64,000 bases of DNA from Hydractinia symbiolongicarpus (GCF_029227915.1 NC_079878.1:11160001-11224000); one strand, 5' to 3'. Positions 10,701 through 23,421 are shown, numbered from the stretch's first letter. Notes: generated from the letters alone by a model not told the origin. Numbers and translations: made by a program.

Positions 10701-13700
10701 CCTTGCAGCTCTTAAAAGTTCTCTGAATAAAAAAGTGATGCTTCAGTCATTCTTAGTCAATAAAGACAGCTAAGGTATATATTTTTAGATTAACTTAAAT
10801 TAAATAGACTTAAATTGATCATGCTTCAATTTTAGTCTAGACCTATGTTCCAGGCAGGGAGGCAGGCAGGCAGACAGGGGATATATTCAAAGAAGATTAT
10901 TAACCAATTATTGCAGTTTAACTAATTACACAGCAGTCTATATTTTGAGTCAATTGCTTGGCGAATGCCTAGGATAATAAGGAATGTATGAATTTTTGGT
11001 TTACATATACCTTGCTTTCTCTGCTTCTTTATTTTTCTTTCTTTGTTTTTCCACCTTTTCCATGATATTTAACTCCGACCCACTGTCAAACTTTCGTTGC
11101 AATAAATCCTCCCTAAAATAGGAGCCAAATCTGCATGTCACGTGTTTTTTTAAGAATTTGTGAAAAAACAATTTTACATTTTTATTCCTCTAGGTAGTAT
11201 GGTGACACCAAGATGGACAGAAATGAGTAAACATTTACTTTAAAAGGTATAAAACATCTACAAAAGATTGTTTTTGGTCTAAGGGTATAAATACAAAAAC
11301 AATCACCTAAATAAAAAAGTATTTTGTAAACGAAAGGCAGTCAATGTATAGTTAGTCTACACATTAAGAACATGGGACCAACTTTTGTAAGTTTTACATT
11401 TTAAATTGGTTTTCCAGTAAATATTCAGATAATAATAGTTATAATAGTAATTAAGTTAATCATAATAAATTTGAAAGCCCACTGTTAAAGACACAAAATA
11501 GCATATTTTGAAAAGAAATAATTTTTTTTTAGGATTAGGAAATTTTTAAAAGAAATGAATCATTAGTTACTTTTCTCTTTCAGTTTCTCTTTCTTCGTAA
11601 ATGTTTCCTCGCAGTAATGGCTGCAGATGTCCAACTTTTTGTCCAGCAGAAGCTGTGGGATAGTAAAGTTTTAGAAACACATGACTCGGCGTATGAATTC
11701 CATCAATTTGTTCACACATCTCGCATAAATCATAATCACTGCAATTTCTTAAAAAAAGAAAAATTAACGAGAAATTAGATTTATACATTAAACTGTGCAA
11801 AATAAAAGCAGGTTTTATGACATATAAACAAAGAATGTTTACTCACCCACATTTGTATCGTGGTCCAACAATACTACCATCACAATGATCACATATTACG
11901 TTTTGATGGTGGTACTTCACTAAATTCGAAAAATCAATTAACTAAAAAAAATCTTACAAAAAATGTAGATCAAGGTATGTGTGGAATTTAAATTTGTTAA
12001 AATTTTTTAAAGCATTTTTAATGCCACATATAGTATGTTCAACAATTTTATTGTGAAATGTAATTGTGTATAAACTATATATACCTCTTGCAGAATCTTC
12101 ACCAAAATTGTTTGCAACATAGTTTTCAGCTGATGCATTTGGTGTAGTTATTGATTGTATGACAGCACCTTCCAATTGCTGAAGGATTGATTGAGTGATT
12201 TCACCTTTCATGTCACTGATATATTTCTTAACTTCCTCAGAAAATTTCTCATGCATTTCCTTTTCAAATTTACGAAGTATCTATAAGAAAAAACAAAATA
12301 TACTGAATTATGACTTTAAACTTTTTTCTTAGCCAGTCACATAGGTCCTATTATGTTATATATATATATACCCAAAACATAACTTTGTAACATGTGTACA
12401 ACTTCAGTTATAAAAAATGAGTTCTTTGCATAAATATATAAGCATAGTAGGAAATTGTCAATACATTTGCTGTTTTTAAATATTATGTTTCTTAGTTACC
12501 AAAGGGGGTGTTCAGGGCAATTGTGCATGGGCCATCAAAAAACTTTAAAAATAAAATACATATATATATACACTAATAGCTACTTTTTATAGTTTTACCT
12601 ATAACTTGTGAAAGAAACACATGGAATGCAGTGGGAATGCAAAAAGGTATATGCAAAAACACTTATAAAAGTAGAAGAAATATAAATGTATTAAAAAAAA
12701 CAACAACATGTATGTAAGAGGAAGTGTGATGACAGGAAGTGTAATGGCACTGTTTTTATTTTATTGTAAGAAGAAACAATTTTTTTAATGCATAATTTTT
12801 TATTGTATATACTGTATTATAATAGTGATGATTGATGAAAAATACCTCATTTATCATTGCTGCTTGAATGTGTTTCTTCTTTTTTCTTTTGGTCATCTTT
12901 CCACATTCATCAGAACTACTTTCTGATGATGAAGACAAGGAAGAAGATGAGGTGGATGATCTAACATAAATAATGTTTTGCTTATTTTTGTTGTGTAAAA
13001 GTTTTTAATTTTCATCAATTTAACAGTTTTGCAACAGAGCAGAGCGAAGAACAAATTTAAAGGCGAAACATAACCTTTAGTTCCCAAGTTTTTTTGCTAT
13101 GCAGGAAAATAATCAACCAATTTCACACAATTTCTAATTAGTAAACAAATAAACTTTTGACAGATTAGTGAATTACTGAATTTGCATTCATAATTACGTT
13201 TCGACAGCTACAGCTATATTATCGACGGGCAGACATAATATCCATATTATGCAATGACAATGACTGAACAATGACTAAGTGGTACTATTTTTAAAGTCTA
13301 CAAAGTGGTTTAACAAAAATTTTCTCTAAGATTCATGTCATATATAACAGTTCCATGTACTATATGTATAAAAAGACTTACCCACTTGATGATGAGCTTG
13401 AACTTGAAGAAGAACTCAAGACTCTTTGTCCATGTTTCTTTTTCTTTTTTTGCATGTTGCTTCTGCTGGACCTTTTATCATTTTTATCTGACGTTGACGA
13501 AAGAGTATTGGATGACATTCTTCTGAATTTTCTACAGACTGGCTTCTGTGAGATATAATTTAGTTCCATGCATTGCTCTGACGCGGATGTAAGAACTGGA
13601 ATGCGTCCTGTTACCTCCGAACTAGTAAATTTCAAGTCTTTAGACAGTTTTGACGCAGATTCAATTTTATGAGGAACTGATTTTTTTCTGTTCTCTGTTA

Positions 13701-14552
13701 TATCCTCATTAACTGAAATGTCCGATGCCAATATTGTCTGCTTTTTCTGCTTTCTAACGTCAGCTTGCATCAAGAACTCACCAGAACATTCAGCTAATGC
13801 ATCTTTAGCATTAGAGATTTGATTATCTGAAGCGCATTTGACTCTTCCCTGTTTGATGAAAGAAAGTGTTTATTTTTACAAAAAGTTAGATAACTAATTG
13901 GAGCTAGGTTAAAAAAATTGTGGAGTGAGTTTGGGCGACTGTTCGAATTAAATTGGCAGTTGTCCTTTGTAGTCAACCTTACCACAGAAGTTTTTTCCAC
14001 AAACATTTTTATCCTTACAGGTATAAAATGAAAGAGATTTGGATTTCTTACTTGCCAATTAATCAGCCAAAATAACTTACTTGCTTTATTTCAGCAGAAT
14101 TGAGATACAATCTCATGATTCCTCCTGTTTTTGGCACAGTTTTCAAAGCTTCTGTAAACTCATCTTCTGTGGATAATGATATCAAGTCTTGATCTTCATC
14201 TTGAAATTTTACTGTCTTAATTTCATCCTCAAAGACATTTTTGAGCTATAAAAAAAAATAAGTAATGTTTAATGTTTGAAGGGTTGTAAAAAGTGATTTA
14301 ACAAACATTTTACAGCTTGGTTTGTGACCATGTTTACGTATTTTTATTAGAAAAAATTCTTAATGAGTATATTCTATCTAAAACTACATACTCATAAACA
14401 CAACTATTCTAGCTAGCTAGCTAACTAATTTATCGAGCACATACCACAGACAACAAATCCCTGTACGTGCAGTCAGTCGGTACGTTGAAACGTTTTATCG
14501 TAGAACCATGGCTGGCTTTAACCGAAAGTAACCTTCTTTCTCCGTTTTCCAT
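7720..14552 (-). CDS. NBR1: NBR1-type selective autophagy receptor (no FW domain seen)
   Basis: Sixteen exons join in continuous phase: 14552-14445, 14245-14081, 13848-13382, 12960-12846, 12280-12085, 11919-11847, 11747-11571, 11112-11011, 10722-10618, 10546-10203, 10094-10059, 9880-9562, 9394-8964, 8683-8589, 8449-8273, 7896-7720 (3,087 nt, 1,028 aa). PB1 is at residues 1-91 with the acidic OPCA motif DEDQDLISLSTEDEF. A Ser/Lys-rich linker follows. A ZZ zinc finger spans 351-400 (C360, C363, C374, C377, C383, C386, H393, H397). A Lys/Glu-rich coiled coil covers about 430-505. The LC3-interacting motif F643-I-V-V646 is followed by PKCFDLNSPL, like the main NBR1 LIR. A C-terminal UBA covers 983-1028 (LLEMGFFDREMNEKLLKKH). 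These parts are known to give oligomerisation, LC3/GABARAP binding and ubiquitin binding. The four-tryptophan FW domain expected between coiled coil and LIR was not found, so the architecture is p62-like while LIR and UBA are NBR1-like. Confidence 0.88.
9595..9740 (-). repeat. In-frame 51-bp tandem repeat in the NBR1-type gene
   Basis: Exon 12 encodes two full copies and one shortened copy of a 17-residue unit, NQFSPSVSVNEGDIxSC, just after the LIR motif. The DNA copies are nearly identical, so the expansion is recent. The period is a multiple of three, so reading frame is kept. Confidence 0.85.
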
Positions 14553-15297
14553 GTTTTCTGAATATTATAAGCAATAAGAGATCTATAGTAAATTATATAT
14601 ACGTTATATCTGCAAACTTTGTTAAAATTTGTGATTCACGTTGTTTTGTTTTTAACCTTGCGTTTGCAAATTTCTTTGTTTACCTTCTTTTTCCCTGCGA
14701 CTTCGACGCATGCTCACGTGATTATTTGGCTCTATATTTGTAACATGAGGTAATGATCAATGTTTACGGTCGACGACTTGTAGAGAAATGATGAAATATA
14801 ATGGCGAAATTTTTTTTTTTCATTCTCTTGCTTTTATTTATATTCAACCACAAATTATTTCTTCCATATGTCTAACTATTTGTAAATTCGCTGATAATAA
14901 ATCCTAATTTCTCTAACTATTATAGAGGGTATTCTAACAAGGTCGGCGTCCAAAACGGACAGAACACTGGGAACGAATTGTTCGGTTTTGATGACACACA
15001 AAGACGGACATTCTAGAACTGACTTAGCTCACGTGTCGGCTACTAACAATAAAATATGTCAACGCATGCAAAATTGTTTTGATTTGTGTAAATACAAGAC
15101 AGATGACCAATATTGAGAAGTGAGTATAAAATTAGTGATCTAGCAATATATTTTGCAATCGGCTCACAGGGCTTCTTCTGTCTCAAACAACCAAACTCTT
15201 GACATTAAAACTTTACACGTCAATATTGAAAGGACTCTGCTTAGAAAGACCTAAACATGAAACAGGGGTGTGACAAACCAATAGACTATATATATCT
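14553..15297. other. 5' flank of the NBR1-type gene
   Basis: No coding sequence is seen. The stretch upstream of the ATG at 14,552 should hold the promoter and 5' UTR. A CACGTG E-box lies at about 14,714. No TATA assignment is safe in such AT-rich sequence. Confidence 0.3.
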
Positions 15298-15793
15298 CAT
15301 TACGGAGTTTCATACCGCGCAGGTCTGGGCGCGAGCGAAGCGTTTTCTAGGGACAAATTTTTGGCTTGTTTTCATTTGTCTCGTTAGTCCAAATAATTTT
15401 CATGATCAGTTTTTCACAACTATTCTGATTAGTCCTGCGAAAAGAGGCAGAAATGCAAAATCCTGCTTGATGTTTCTTCAACTAATTTTTTACTTTAACT
15501 GACGTTTTGCATTTTAATAACACGTTTAAATGGTGTTGCTAACCCTCTTTGTGGTATATTGACATGGGTAAGATGTTGGAATCAAAGAAAACTTAAATTA
15601 CTGACTTTTATAAAGAGGCAAGAGAAGACATATTGATGATGTTGGTTTTTAGGGGTTAGCTTCCTGTTGCAAGCTATATATACCATACATGTTTTTCTTA
15701 GCAAATGCCTTACGCTCTGCGGGGGATATAAAAATTTGTCCCTACAAGCCCTTCGCTAGTGCCCAGATCTGCGCGGTATAAAACTCCGTAATA
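15297..15793. mobile_element. Non-autonomous TIR element (~0.5 kb)
   Basis: The left end (ATTACGGAGTTTCATACCGC) and the right end in reverse complement (ATTACGGAGTTTTATACCGC) match, and similarity continues for about 45 bases (GCGCAGRTCTGGGC.., then GGGACAAATTTTT). There is no coding capacity. The target duplication is unclear. Confidence 0.65.
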
Positions 15794-15847
15794 GAAAGGC
15801 AGTTGGTCTAAAAACTGATTACAAACGTCTAGGGAATCGACTTCTTT

Positions 15848-15950
15848 CTCATCCTCGTCTCCAGGGCTTGTCGCCTTATGTCAAAGCCGCTAGCGATTAT
15901 TTGACGGCTAACGCCGCCATCAAAAAGTCAAGAACTGCTAGGGACGAAGT
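15848..15950. repeat. Possible diverged MITE, CCTCGTCCCCAGG-like
   Basis: It opens with TCCTCGTCTCCAGGGC and closes with a weaker CTAGGGACGAAG. The middle has a CTAGCG..CGGCTAACGCCG palindrome-like stretch. It probably belongs to the short MITE family seen at 16,205 and 24,868. Confidence 0.3.
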
Positions 15951-16204
15951 GTTTTTTTAAGTGTTTTTTGCTTTCGTGTCATGCGTCATATTCCCACTTT
16001 TAATAACTGTTTGATTGAAAAGCTGCACCCAAGTGTTTTTACTGGTCGTTAGAAGGAAAGTAATTAAACAAACACATTAACGAGTATGGGGTTATAACAT
16101 TATGTAAGATTAAATAACACAGGTACTTTCTCAATCCTTTTTATTTAAGAAAGGCTATTTAATTGGACAATGATAGTACGATCTAGTAATTTTTACCTGA
16201 TCTT

Positions 16205-16340
16205 AAAGACGATGTCACATCCTCGTCCCCAGGTTTTGTCTTTTTCATATATGAGAGAAGACGACGACCAATATAAAATATTTTTTGATGTCATCTCTCT
16301 CAAATCGAAAAGGCAAAAAAACCTGGGGACGAGGGTGACG
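16205..16340. repeat. Short MITE, CCTCGTCCCCAGG family
   Basis: The left end GTCACATCCTCGTCCCCAGG and the right end CCTGGGGACGAGGGTGACG are inverted copies around a ~100-base AT-rich middle. This is the best-preserved member of the family in the window. Confidence 0.7.
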
Positions 16341-16498
16341 CTATCACTTACTTGACGGTTTTTCCACGGTTCGCAATGGTAAAATAATCTTGGGAATACA
16401 AACAAAAAAGTTACATTATTGCCTGTGGATGATATTGTCATCACGGCACTAACATTATAAAAGTTTCGTATATTTAAAATATAAATATAAGAAATATA

Positions 16499-16981
16499 CA
16501 GTTAGCTTCCGTTAACCCAAAAGCCAAATAACTCGAACTTTTCTTATCTTGAACCATTTTCTGGGGTACCTTAAACTTTTAATAATACTTTCTTATAAAA
16601 AAACTCCAGTTAACTCGAACGTTGGATGACTCAAACATTTGTTTTAACTCGACCCATTTTTCGTCCTTCTTGCTAAGGGATTCTTGAGATAACTCGAATT
16701 TTTACTCGACGAAAGTAATAAAAGACTAGATAAATGTCTGATTTTCATTTTTATTTAGTTTTTATTAACTCCTGATGTTGTCTGTCAAGGAAAATTCAAT
16801 TTACAAAGGACCTGCATGCCTATTTCATCAAGATTTTACCTGTTGTCCCACTTCTTAAATCTGAATTTGAACTATAATCCCATTTTAGACTAAATTCGAG
16901 CTTTGTTAAACTCGAGCATTTGTTATGTCGAACTAATTTTCTCGGTCCCTTGGAGGTTCGAGTTACCGAGAGTTAACGTGG
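16499..16981. mobile_element. Non-autonomous element with TAACTCGAAC subterminal repeats
   Basis: Several TAACTCGAAC or TCGAAC copies lie near both ends in inverted orientation, and a TCTCGGTCCCTTGGAGG block sits at the right end. The same logic (TCGAAC repeats plus TCGGTCCCTTGG) is seen at the ends of the intact Tigger at 41,713-44,488. The left end CAGTTAGCTTCCGTTAAC is preceded by TA. It has no coding capacity and looks like a diverged pogo/Tigger-related deletion derivative. Confidence 0.5.
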
Positions 16982-17589
16982 TTATTTTTGCATGAAACTG
17001 TACCTTAAAAATTACCGTAGTAATGACCAAATCAATGTAGTACCATGTTGCATTATCTTCTTCAAAATTTTGTGAATTATTTGTGTAAAAACAGAATTAG
17101 TATTAACTTCTGCACAACAACCAAGCAAAACATATAAGACCTGGTGCTCCCTAAAAAGATGTCACTCATCCCAGTCTTTTCACCGGCGCGTACTGGTCTC
17201 TAGGTTAAATTGGGGAAGGCTACTTAACGCATACCTAACATACTACCTGGCAGTGAGAGAGATTTAATTCGCCCATGATGTTCTGACGGACCGTCAGAGT
17301 ATCATTGGCGTAGAAGAGCTCTGAGGATGAGATTGGTTATTTGTCATATATTTTTATCGACATTGGCCCGAGAAATAATCAAATTTATTATTATTGTGAC
17401 ATTCTGAAGAACAATGGTTCTGTAACTATTATGCATTTCATTCACAACCTTAAGCGAACATCATATTCGCCGTATATTTACCGTGGATTTAACTTCGCGG
17501 ATAAAATCTTTATGGTATTGCGTGGACTAATTTTTTGCAGAGACCCTTTTTTAACAAAATAATCTCATTGTCTGATTTTGAGGATTATC

Positions 17590-17770
17590 GTAACATATAA
17601 GTTCGTAACTTGTAAATTCAATGTCTGATATTGGGATTATTAACTGGTAAGTTCGTAACTTGTAAATTCAATGTCTGATATTGGAAATATTGTAATTGGC
17701 AAGTTCCTAACTTGTAAATTCAATGTCTGATATTGGAAAGTATCGTTACTGGTAAGTTTGTAACTTGTTA
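17590..17770. repeat. Tandem repeat, ~57-bp unit
   Basis: Three to four copies of a unit containing AAGTTCGTAACTTGTAAATT followed by CAATGTCTGATATTGG lie head to tail, the last one diverged. Confidence 0.75.
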
Positions 17771-17779
17771 GTTTAACTA

Positions 17780-20700
17780 CAATCTCGGACAAAAATATAA
17801 AGATAACTTTTTTGGAAGAATTAGAAGAAAGATCTTGCTTTTTTTCAAACATCATTTGCTTTCTTTATGTCTCTGCATATTTGTCTTTCTGTGCATAACA
17901 CCTCATCTCTCCCTCTCCACACAAGCAGTTTTTCAACTGCACAGTTGGGGATTTTCCCACTTGTCGACATTGGACATTGCCAGCAACTTTGCTTGCGGAG
18001 GAGGGATGGAAGATGACTGTATAAGTAGATAGATGGTAGATTGTAACTTAGTTACTTGTAACTGATTGATTACACTTGTCTTCTTTATTTTTGCCCCAGA
18101 TTGTAGCACCTCGATGGTGATATCTTCTTACAAAGAACTACAACATTTTCCCAATCGAATACCAACTCGTTTGGGTGCTATCCTGGGAAAAACATTAAAA
18201 ATCATAATGGCGGACACTGCTGCAACTTTTGTATGCGTTACTATTTCAGAGTATGATATGTTTGCGAAGCGAAAAATTAAATATTTTATTGATCATAAAC
18301 TTTTGCAAATTAGTTGGAACAATATTTTCTCGCGAATTTAAACTTCCGGAATTAAAAACAATCCATTTAATCATTCTGGATAAAAAAAGCTAATTCTAGT
18401 ATAATAAAAAAGCTATTTATTGGATAAATCATATACTAAATGAAATACTCCCGTTCTCCAATTCCCGTCGCGAACTAAAGGTGACTCAGGTTAACGAGGT
18501 GCAATTAACCAGCTGTTTAATTGCAGATGACAACGCGAGTTGGCAATGGCGTTGATCACGAAACGTTTTTAATCGCATGATAGCTACGCTGTGATAATAA
18601 TAGTTTCTTTTCATATTGTCACGTGGTAAGTGTTTATGTTATACAACATCACTTGGTGAGAATGGCATAAAGAGCGTGAGAAGAATTTACCTTAACACGC
18701 GTATTTCCCTTTTGTGAACGCATAGGTCGTTTGTAAACAACACTATCTGTCGAGATTTTGCAACTTTAATCTCAGGAACATTTATCTCTGTTTTAAATGA
18801 TAAAGGCAAGATAAACTTTTAGTCTCGGCGTAACAATGCCAGTGAATATTTACGGTCAATATTTGAATAAATTCTTATTTATTTTTCATTCAAAATTGTG
18901 CGGCAAAATATGTATAAAAATGACAGAAAAATTAGATAAAAATATATAAGAGGGCTATCTTTCTTTCTAATTCCAGGCGTCATTATTCTAGTGTGAATAG
19001 TCTTGGAAACGAGGATGCAATGAGCTCTCTTCTAGTAGGAATAAAGTTAGCGAAAATATATTCAGATGATAAACTGAATCCAAAAATCCTTTGTTTTTGC
19101 TCGTGACATTTTAGGCTAAACGAAACTGAAGCTTTTATCTCGGAGCTACAGAAGTTTTACCGCTAATTATAAAGATAACGGTACAATCTGAAAACAAAAA
19201 ACCGTATTTCATATCGTGAGTATTTTTTAGCGTTTTCTATTTTACGACAATTAAGTGACAAGAAAAATTGGTTGTCAGATAATCAATGTGTGATTGACAT
19301 AAAATTAACATCATAAACAGAACTGCGGATGGCAACAAGACTTGATGATAAATGGTCAGAATTGCGCGCCATTCTTTCATAGGGACAGCTTTTAAAAGTC
19401 TTTCAAATGTAACACTTCCAAAGCATCTATGGATTTCAATCAACATCCTTTCGTCATAGAGCAGGATTTTTAGCCGGCTGTCTTCGCGAGGTTGACAAAA
19501 ATGGACACTGTCGGGTAGGAAATTTAAATCTTTTTCAAATGAACCACTATTTTGATACCTCAAAGTTGAGCCATTACAAGCTGTGGCTAATAATTTACAT
19601 GTCGATATTTCGGTCTTGTTCCAACGCCAATTGACGTGATACAGAGTCTAATGGTTAACATGTAGAAATGGGCACTAAAAATTAGAAGGTCAAGGATTTT
19701 GTAAGGCAAAGTGAAATACAAGTTTATGTATGTTTTTTTTGCCAATAACAAAACAAGATTTTACTGATCGGCTTATCTTGTTAAAACTTTGCAATTTAAA
19801 ATTGATGACAGCTGACATGCTTATATACTCACATATGTCAATTTTACTGAAATAGTATACTCCCTTCCAGAGAATAATTTCAGAGATCTAGTTGATATGC
19901 ATAGATAATGAATACATAATATTAATACAGCGAAATGCCGTAACAGAATTACCTTGCCAAAACCCTACAGTTGATAGACTGTAAAAGCTTTCCTTTTATA
20001 GATGTGCAGGTCAGGGAAACGGCAGTAAAAATGCGCTACTGAAAGTTCTTACTATTTGCTAAGGAGTCAACCCGAAGGTCCGTTAAGACCCTAAAAATCG
20101 TAACATACTGACACCAACGCGAAATTAGGCCGGTTTGCACGTGTACTTTAATAAGTTATCAGCGCACACGTGTTTTATAGTAACAGGTAAGAATGTGGTA
20201 CGAATTTAGAAGTTCGACCCTCTTTTGCAATATATATCGTCCGGAATTGCGGTTGTATCTGCCGGATGCATGAAAATTCCATACTACATCCTTTCCAAAA
20301 TTTTCAAAAACAACATCAATTAGCTGTTAATACTGCAGTAACTACATGCCATACGTAATTCATTCTTGTTGCATATATATTTCACATTCCCTTGTGTACC
20401 TTATAAAATTATATATGTGTAAAGTGGTAACATACTTTCCGATTAGTTATTACATCAGAAGTATCTTTTGTTGAATTATTACAAAGACTTATGCATCATA
20501 CTCGGTCTTATGATAGAATGTTTTTCATGCCTAATTTTCTCGCGGGTTGTAATAAAGATTAAATACTTGATTTGTTTACATATTTATTAAGTCATTACAC
20601 CTAATGATGGGAGGAAAACCACAAAGTTGATCATAATTTGCCTTAAAAACCATACAATTATGAACTGAATTTTTTTCATTATAATTCCCAATCATATTGC

Positions 20701-22780
20701 CTGATACAGCAAATTATTTTCACATGGGTACGGATAAAAAGAATTCACGTTTAATCATTCATGAGTCATCTGCGTGATAAAGTTTGGGTGACCTCAACCA
20801 CATTTGACAAATGTAATAGACTTTTTCTTCCTCTTTGTCGACAATCTTTCAAAATTTATTACGCACGCAGGAATTAGATGTGTTTAATGATACAACCAAC
20901 CGCAGTCAATGTAAAATTCATGCTCTCGACTTTACTGCTTGTGCAAGTTAATTATGAATCATAGTATTTTGTACTGGATGTTGAAATACCACATTGGATT
21001 ATTACTTTAAAACATCTAGTCATGGCCATTCTTTTTCGTTGCATCAGGTCTTGTTTTATAATTTCGTCCTAAAATGTTTTTAATTGGCGGTGCTTCATAT
21101 TTTTCCCCAGAAGAAAAGGAAAATTTAAAAATTAAAAAAAAAAAAAAATGATTGGTACTAAGTATGTAGGTATGTAAAATTTTTGCGCTTAAAACCTTAA
21201 AGAAAATGACATCTTTTAATTGAAATAATTGCTATAACTCCCACACTCCTTGCTCTTTGACCAATTTAAGGATTATAATTTCTGATTGAATACATACTCG
21301 TTGAACCAAAGAAGAGAGTTGAAGAAGTAGAAGATTTTTGAAAGAAAAAATAAAATATAATAATTCACTTTAATTGATTTAAAACAACGAGTATTTTTAT
21401 AAAATAATCATAAGCTATTCGAAAGTTCATGCGAATGTTCAAAAATCTTATGCTTGTTATACGAAAATATACGTTGTTTTCAATTAATTTTAAACAACAT
21501 TTTTCATTTTCATATAATAAATTGATTTTTTCGTTTTATCCATCAGTGCCATATTTGGTTTCCCCCAAGTACATAATCAAAACAAGGGTTGTGTAACGAA
21601 TCCATGCAACAAGACAAACGCAGACGAATGTTATATAAGTAATTGACAAGAACGTATGGATTAGAAACCAGACCGCCTTAAATGTCATGTAAACAGGATA
21701 TCTTAATGAACCTGTAACAATCTTGAACCTCCTCTACAATTCTTCAATAATATACTTGTACCGTTGCGCTGTCTTAGAAGATGGTTACATTCTCTTCGCA
21801 GCTGAAATCTCAGCGTAGTTTTTAGAATGGTGAGTCAGTTCGTGGAACATTGTAAAGGAAAATAATATGCACCTAATAATGGCACGGTAATCTTTAAAAT
21901 GCACGCATTAAATTGCCATTATTACACAAATCGTCTCAAACAGGATGCGAAATGATTTCATTAGACAACCAATATAATTAAAATATGATAGATAGATGGG
22001 AGGTGGCACTGACACTAATTCAGTTAGTTAGGTAGCAAAAGCGAAATGTATATTTCGTGATCTAGTTGATGTACGGATTTGACTTATGTCTTGGTAATTT
22101 TCATCTTTAATTGGATCTTCCTAATTTGCATATTTGATTTTTGATTTGCGTTTTTTCCTTCCAGCTGTGAAGTGACGTTACATATTGTCGAAGACACGCA
22201 AAAGAACGGAAGACCATAATAGACGTTCAGTAAAAAAGAGAGTCTCATAAGAGCTTCATAAGTCATCTGGTTCGATAGTTAATATTTCATTTAATATGTT
22301 GCGGTGTCGTTAAGAAATGTGTTAATGGCTTTTGTTCTATTGTCAATTGCTTACTTTGTATTGTCGTTGTTATTATATTTTATTGTCTTTACCTCTAATC
22401 TTTTACCATAATCTCTTTTAATTACATATATTTAATAGGATTCAAGTGACTGACAATTAAAAACAGTTAATGACAAGGTTGGTTGGCATTGGTATTTGAT
22501 TAGCTGCTACTGGACATAATAAAAGAGGGACATTACAACAATAGCTTATCAAATAAAACCATCGTAAAGAAACCATTTTTGCACGTCAACATAATTTTTA
22601 TAAAAGTTCACTGTCCGCGTGTATTATAACTATTGAACGATCAAAAACTGCGTGTTTACGAAACGCTGATATATTTTCTTTGTAGCGCACGACTTGTTAT
22701 TAGTGTCGTTGAATCTCATAATCGAATGGTTCTATTTTTTTGAACGGAAGAAATCGTTTTGTTTTCATCTTTGGTCGTCG
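17780..22780. other. 5-kb intergenic stretch, no gene recognised
   Basis: AT-rich, with only short frames lacking domains or splice-linked partners. Short poly-A, poly-T and AT runs are scattered through it. A fragment at about 18,995-19,025 (TCTTGGAAACGAGGATG) may be half of a short MITE. Nothing else is supported. Confidence 0.4.
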
Positions 22781-22790
22781 ACACGTCGCA

Positions 22791-23408
22791 ATGTTTATGT
22801 TATCGTGGAACTTTAGAAGAAGCAGAGTAGCAAGAAAGGTCCGAAAGCTGAGCGGGAAATTTCTGTGTGCGAGGCTAACAAATACTTTCAAAATTGTGGT
22901 TGTCGGATGCAAAGATTGTGGTAAAACAAGCGTTGTAAGGCGATATGTTGGAGATACGTTTTATGAAAGCAAAAACGACCCTTTAGTAAAATCATTCACT
23001 TTGTTAACTTTTTTAGAGGTTTCAAACAAGATGAGAGAATTTGAAACAGAAATTATTGAACTATCGAGTAACGAGTTGAAAACTAAAAATGGTAAAAAAC
23101 AATTTGCTTCTGCGGATGGTTACGTATTAGTATACGAAAAAAATAATGGCGATAGTTTAAAACAACTCAAGAAAAGACTAAAGGAATTAACAACATTAAA
23201 GAAAGACTCGTCACCCATCGTTTTGCTTGAAAACAAAGCGGACTTATGCTCAGACGAAGTCGATGGGAAATATAGTTCTCAAGACATACGCGCTGAATAT
23301 CAACATTTTTCTGTTTCGGCAAAAACGAACACAAACATACTAGAAGCTTTTGATGCTTTACAGAAAAGTTTCTTGTTACAAAAAAAGTACGTAAGAATAA
23401 GTTCATAA
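22791..23408 (+). CDS. Divergent Ras-like small GTPase, intronless
   Basis: A 205-aa single-exon protein. The first ATG in frame is at 22,791. It opens with a basic N-terminal extension of about 32 residues. The Ras fold is supported by a P-loop GCKDCGKT (39-46), a strand-like ADGYVLVYE (108-116) where Ras has ADAFVLVYS, the base-specificity motif NKAD (148-151) and SAK (176-178). The G3 motif DxxG is missing: the matching position reads ELSSNE. A switch I threonine is not obvious. No C-terminal CAAX box is seen, so membrane attachment, if any, would rely on the basic N-terminus. AATAAA at 23,416-23,421, eight bases after the stop, may serve as the polyadenylation signal. Nucleotide binding is likely, but normal GTP hydrolysis is doubtful. 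A processed retrocopy that stayed open is an alternative. Confidence 0.7.
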   Translation: MFMLSWNFRRSRVARKVRKLSGKFLCARLTNTFKIVVVGCKDCGKTSVVRRYVGDTFYESKNDPLVKSFTLLTFLEVSNKMREFETEIIELSSNELKTKNGKKQFASADGYVLVYEKNNGDSLKQLKKRLKELTTLKKDSSPIVLLENKADLCSDEVDGKYSSQDIRAEYQHFSVSAKTNTNILEAFDALQKSFLLQKKYVRISS

Positions 23409-23421
23409 GTTGAAAAATAAA

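Noticed and set aside
10203-11115. Hidden FW domain exon in the NBR1-type gene
   Set aside because: I looked for tryptophan-rich minus-strand segments between the ZZ exon and the LIR exon and found none; the exons there are coiled-coil and acidic disordered sequence.
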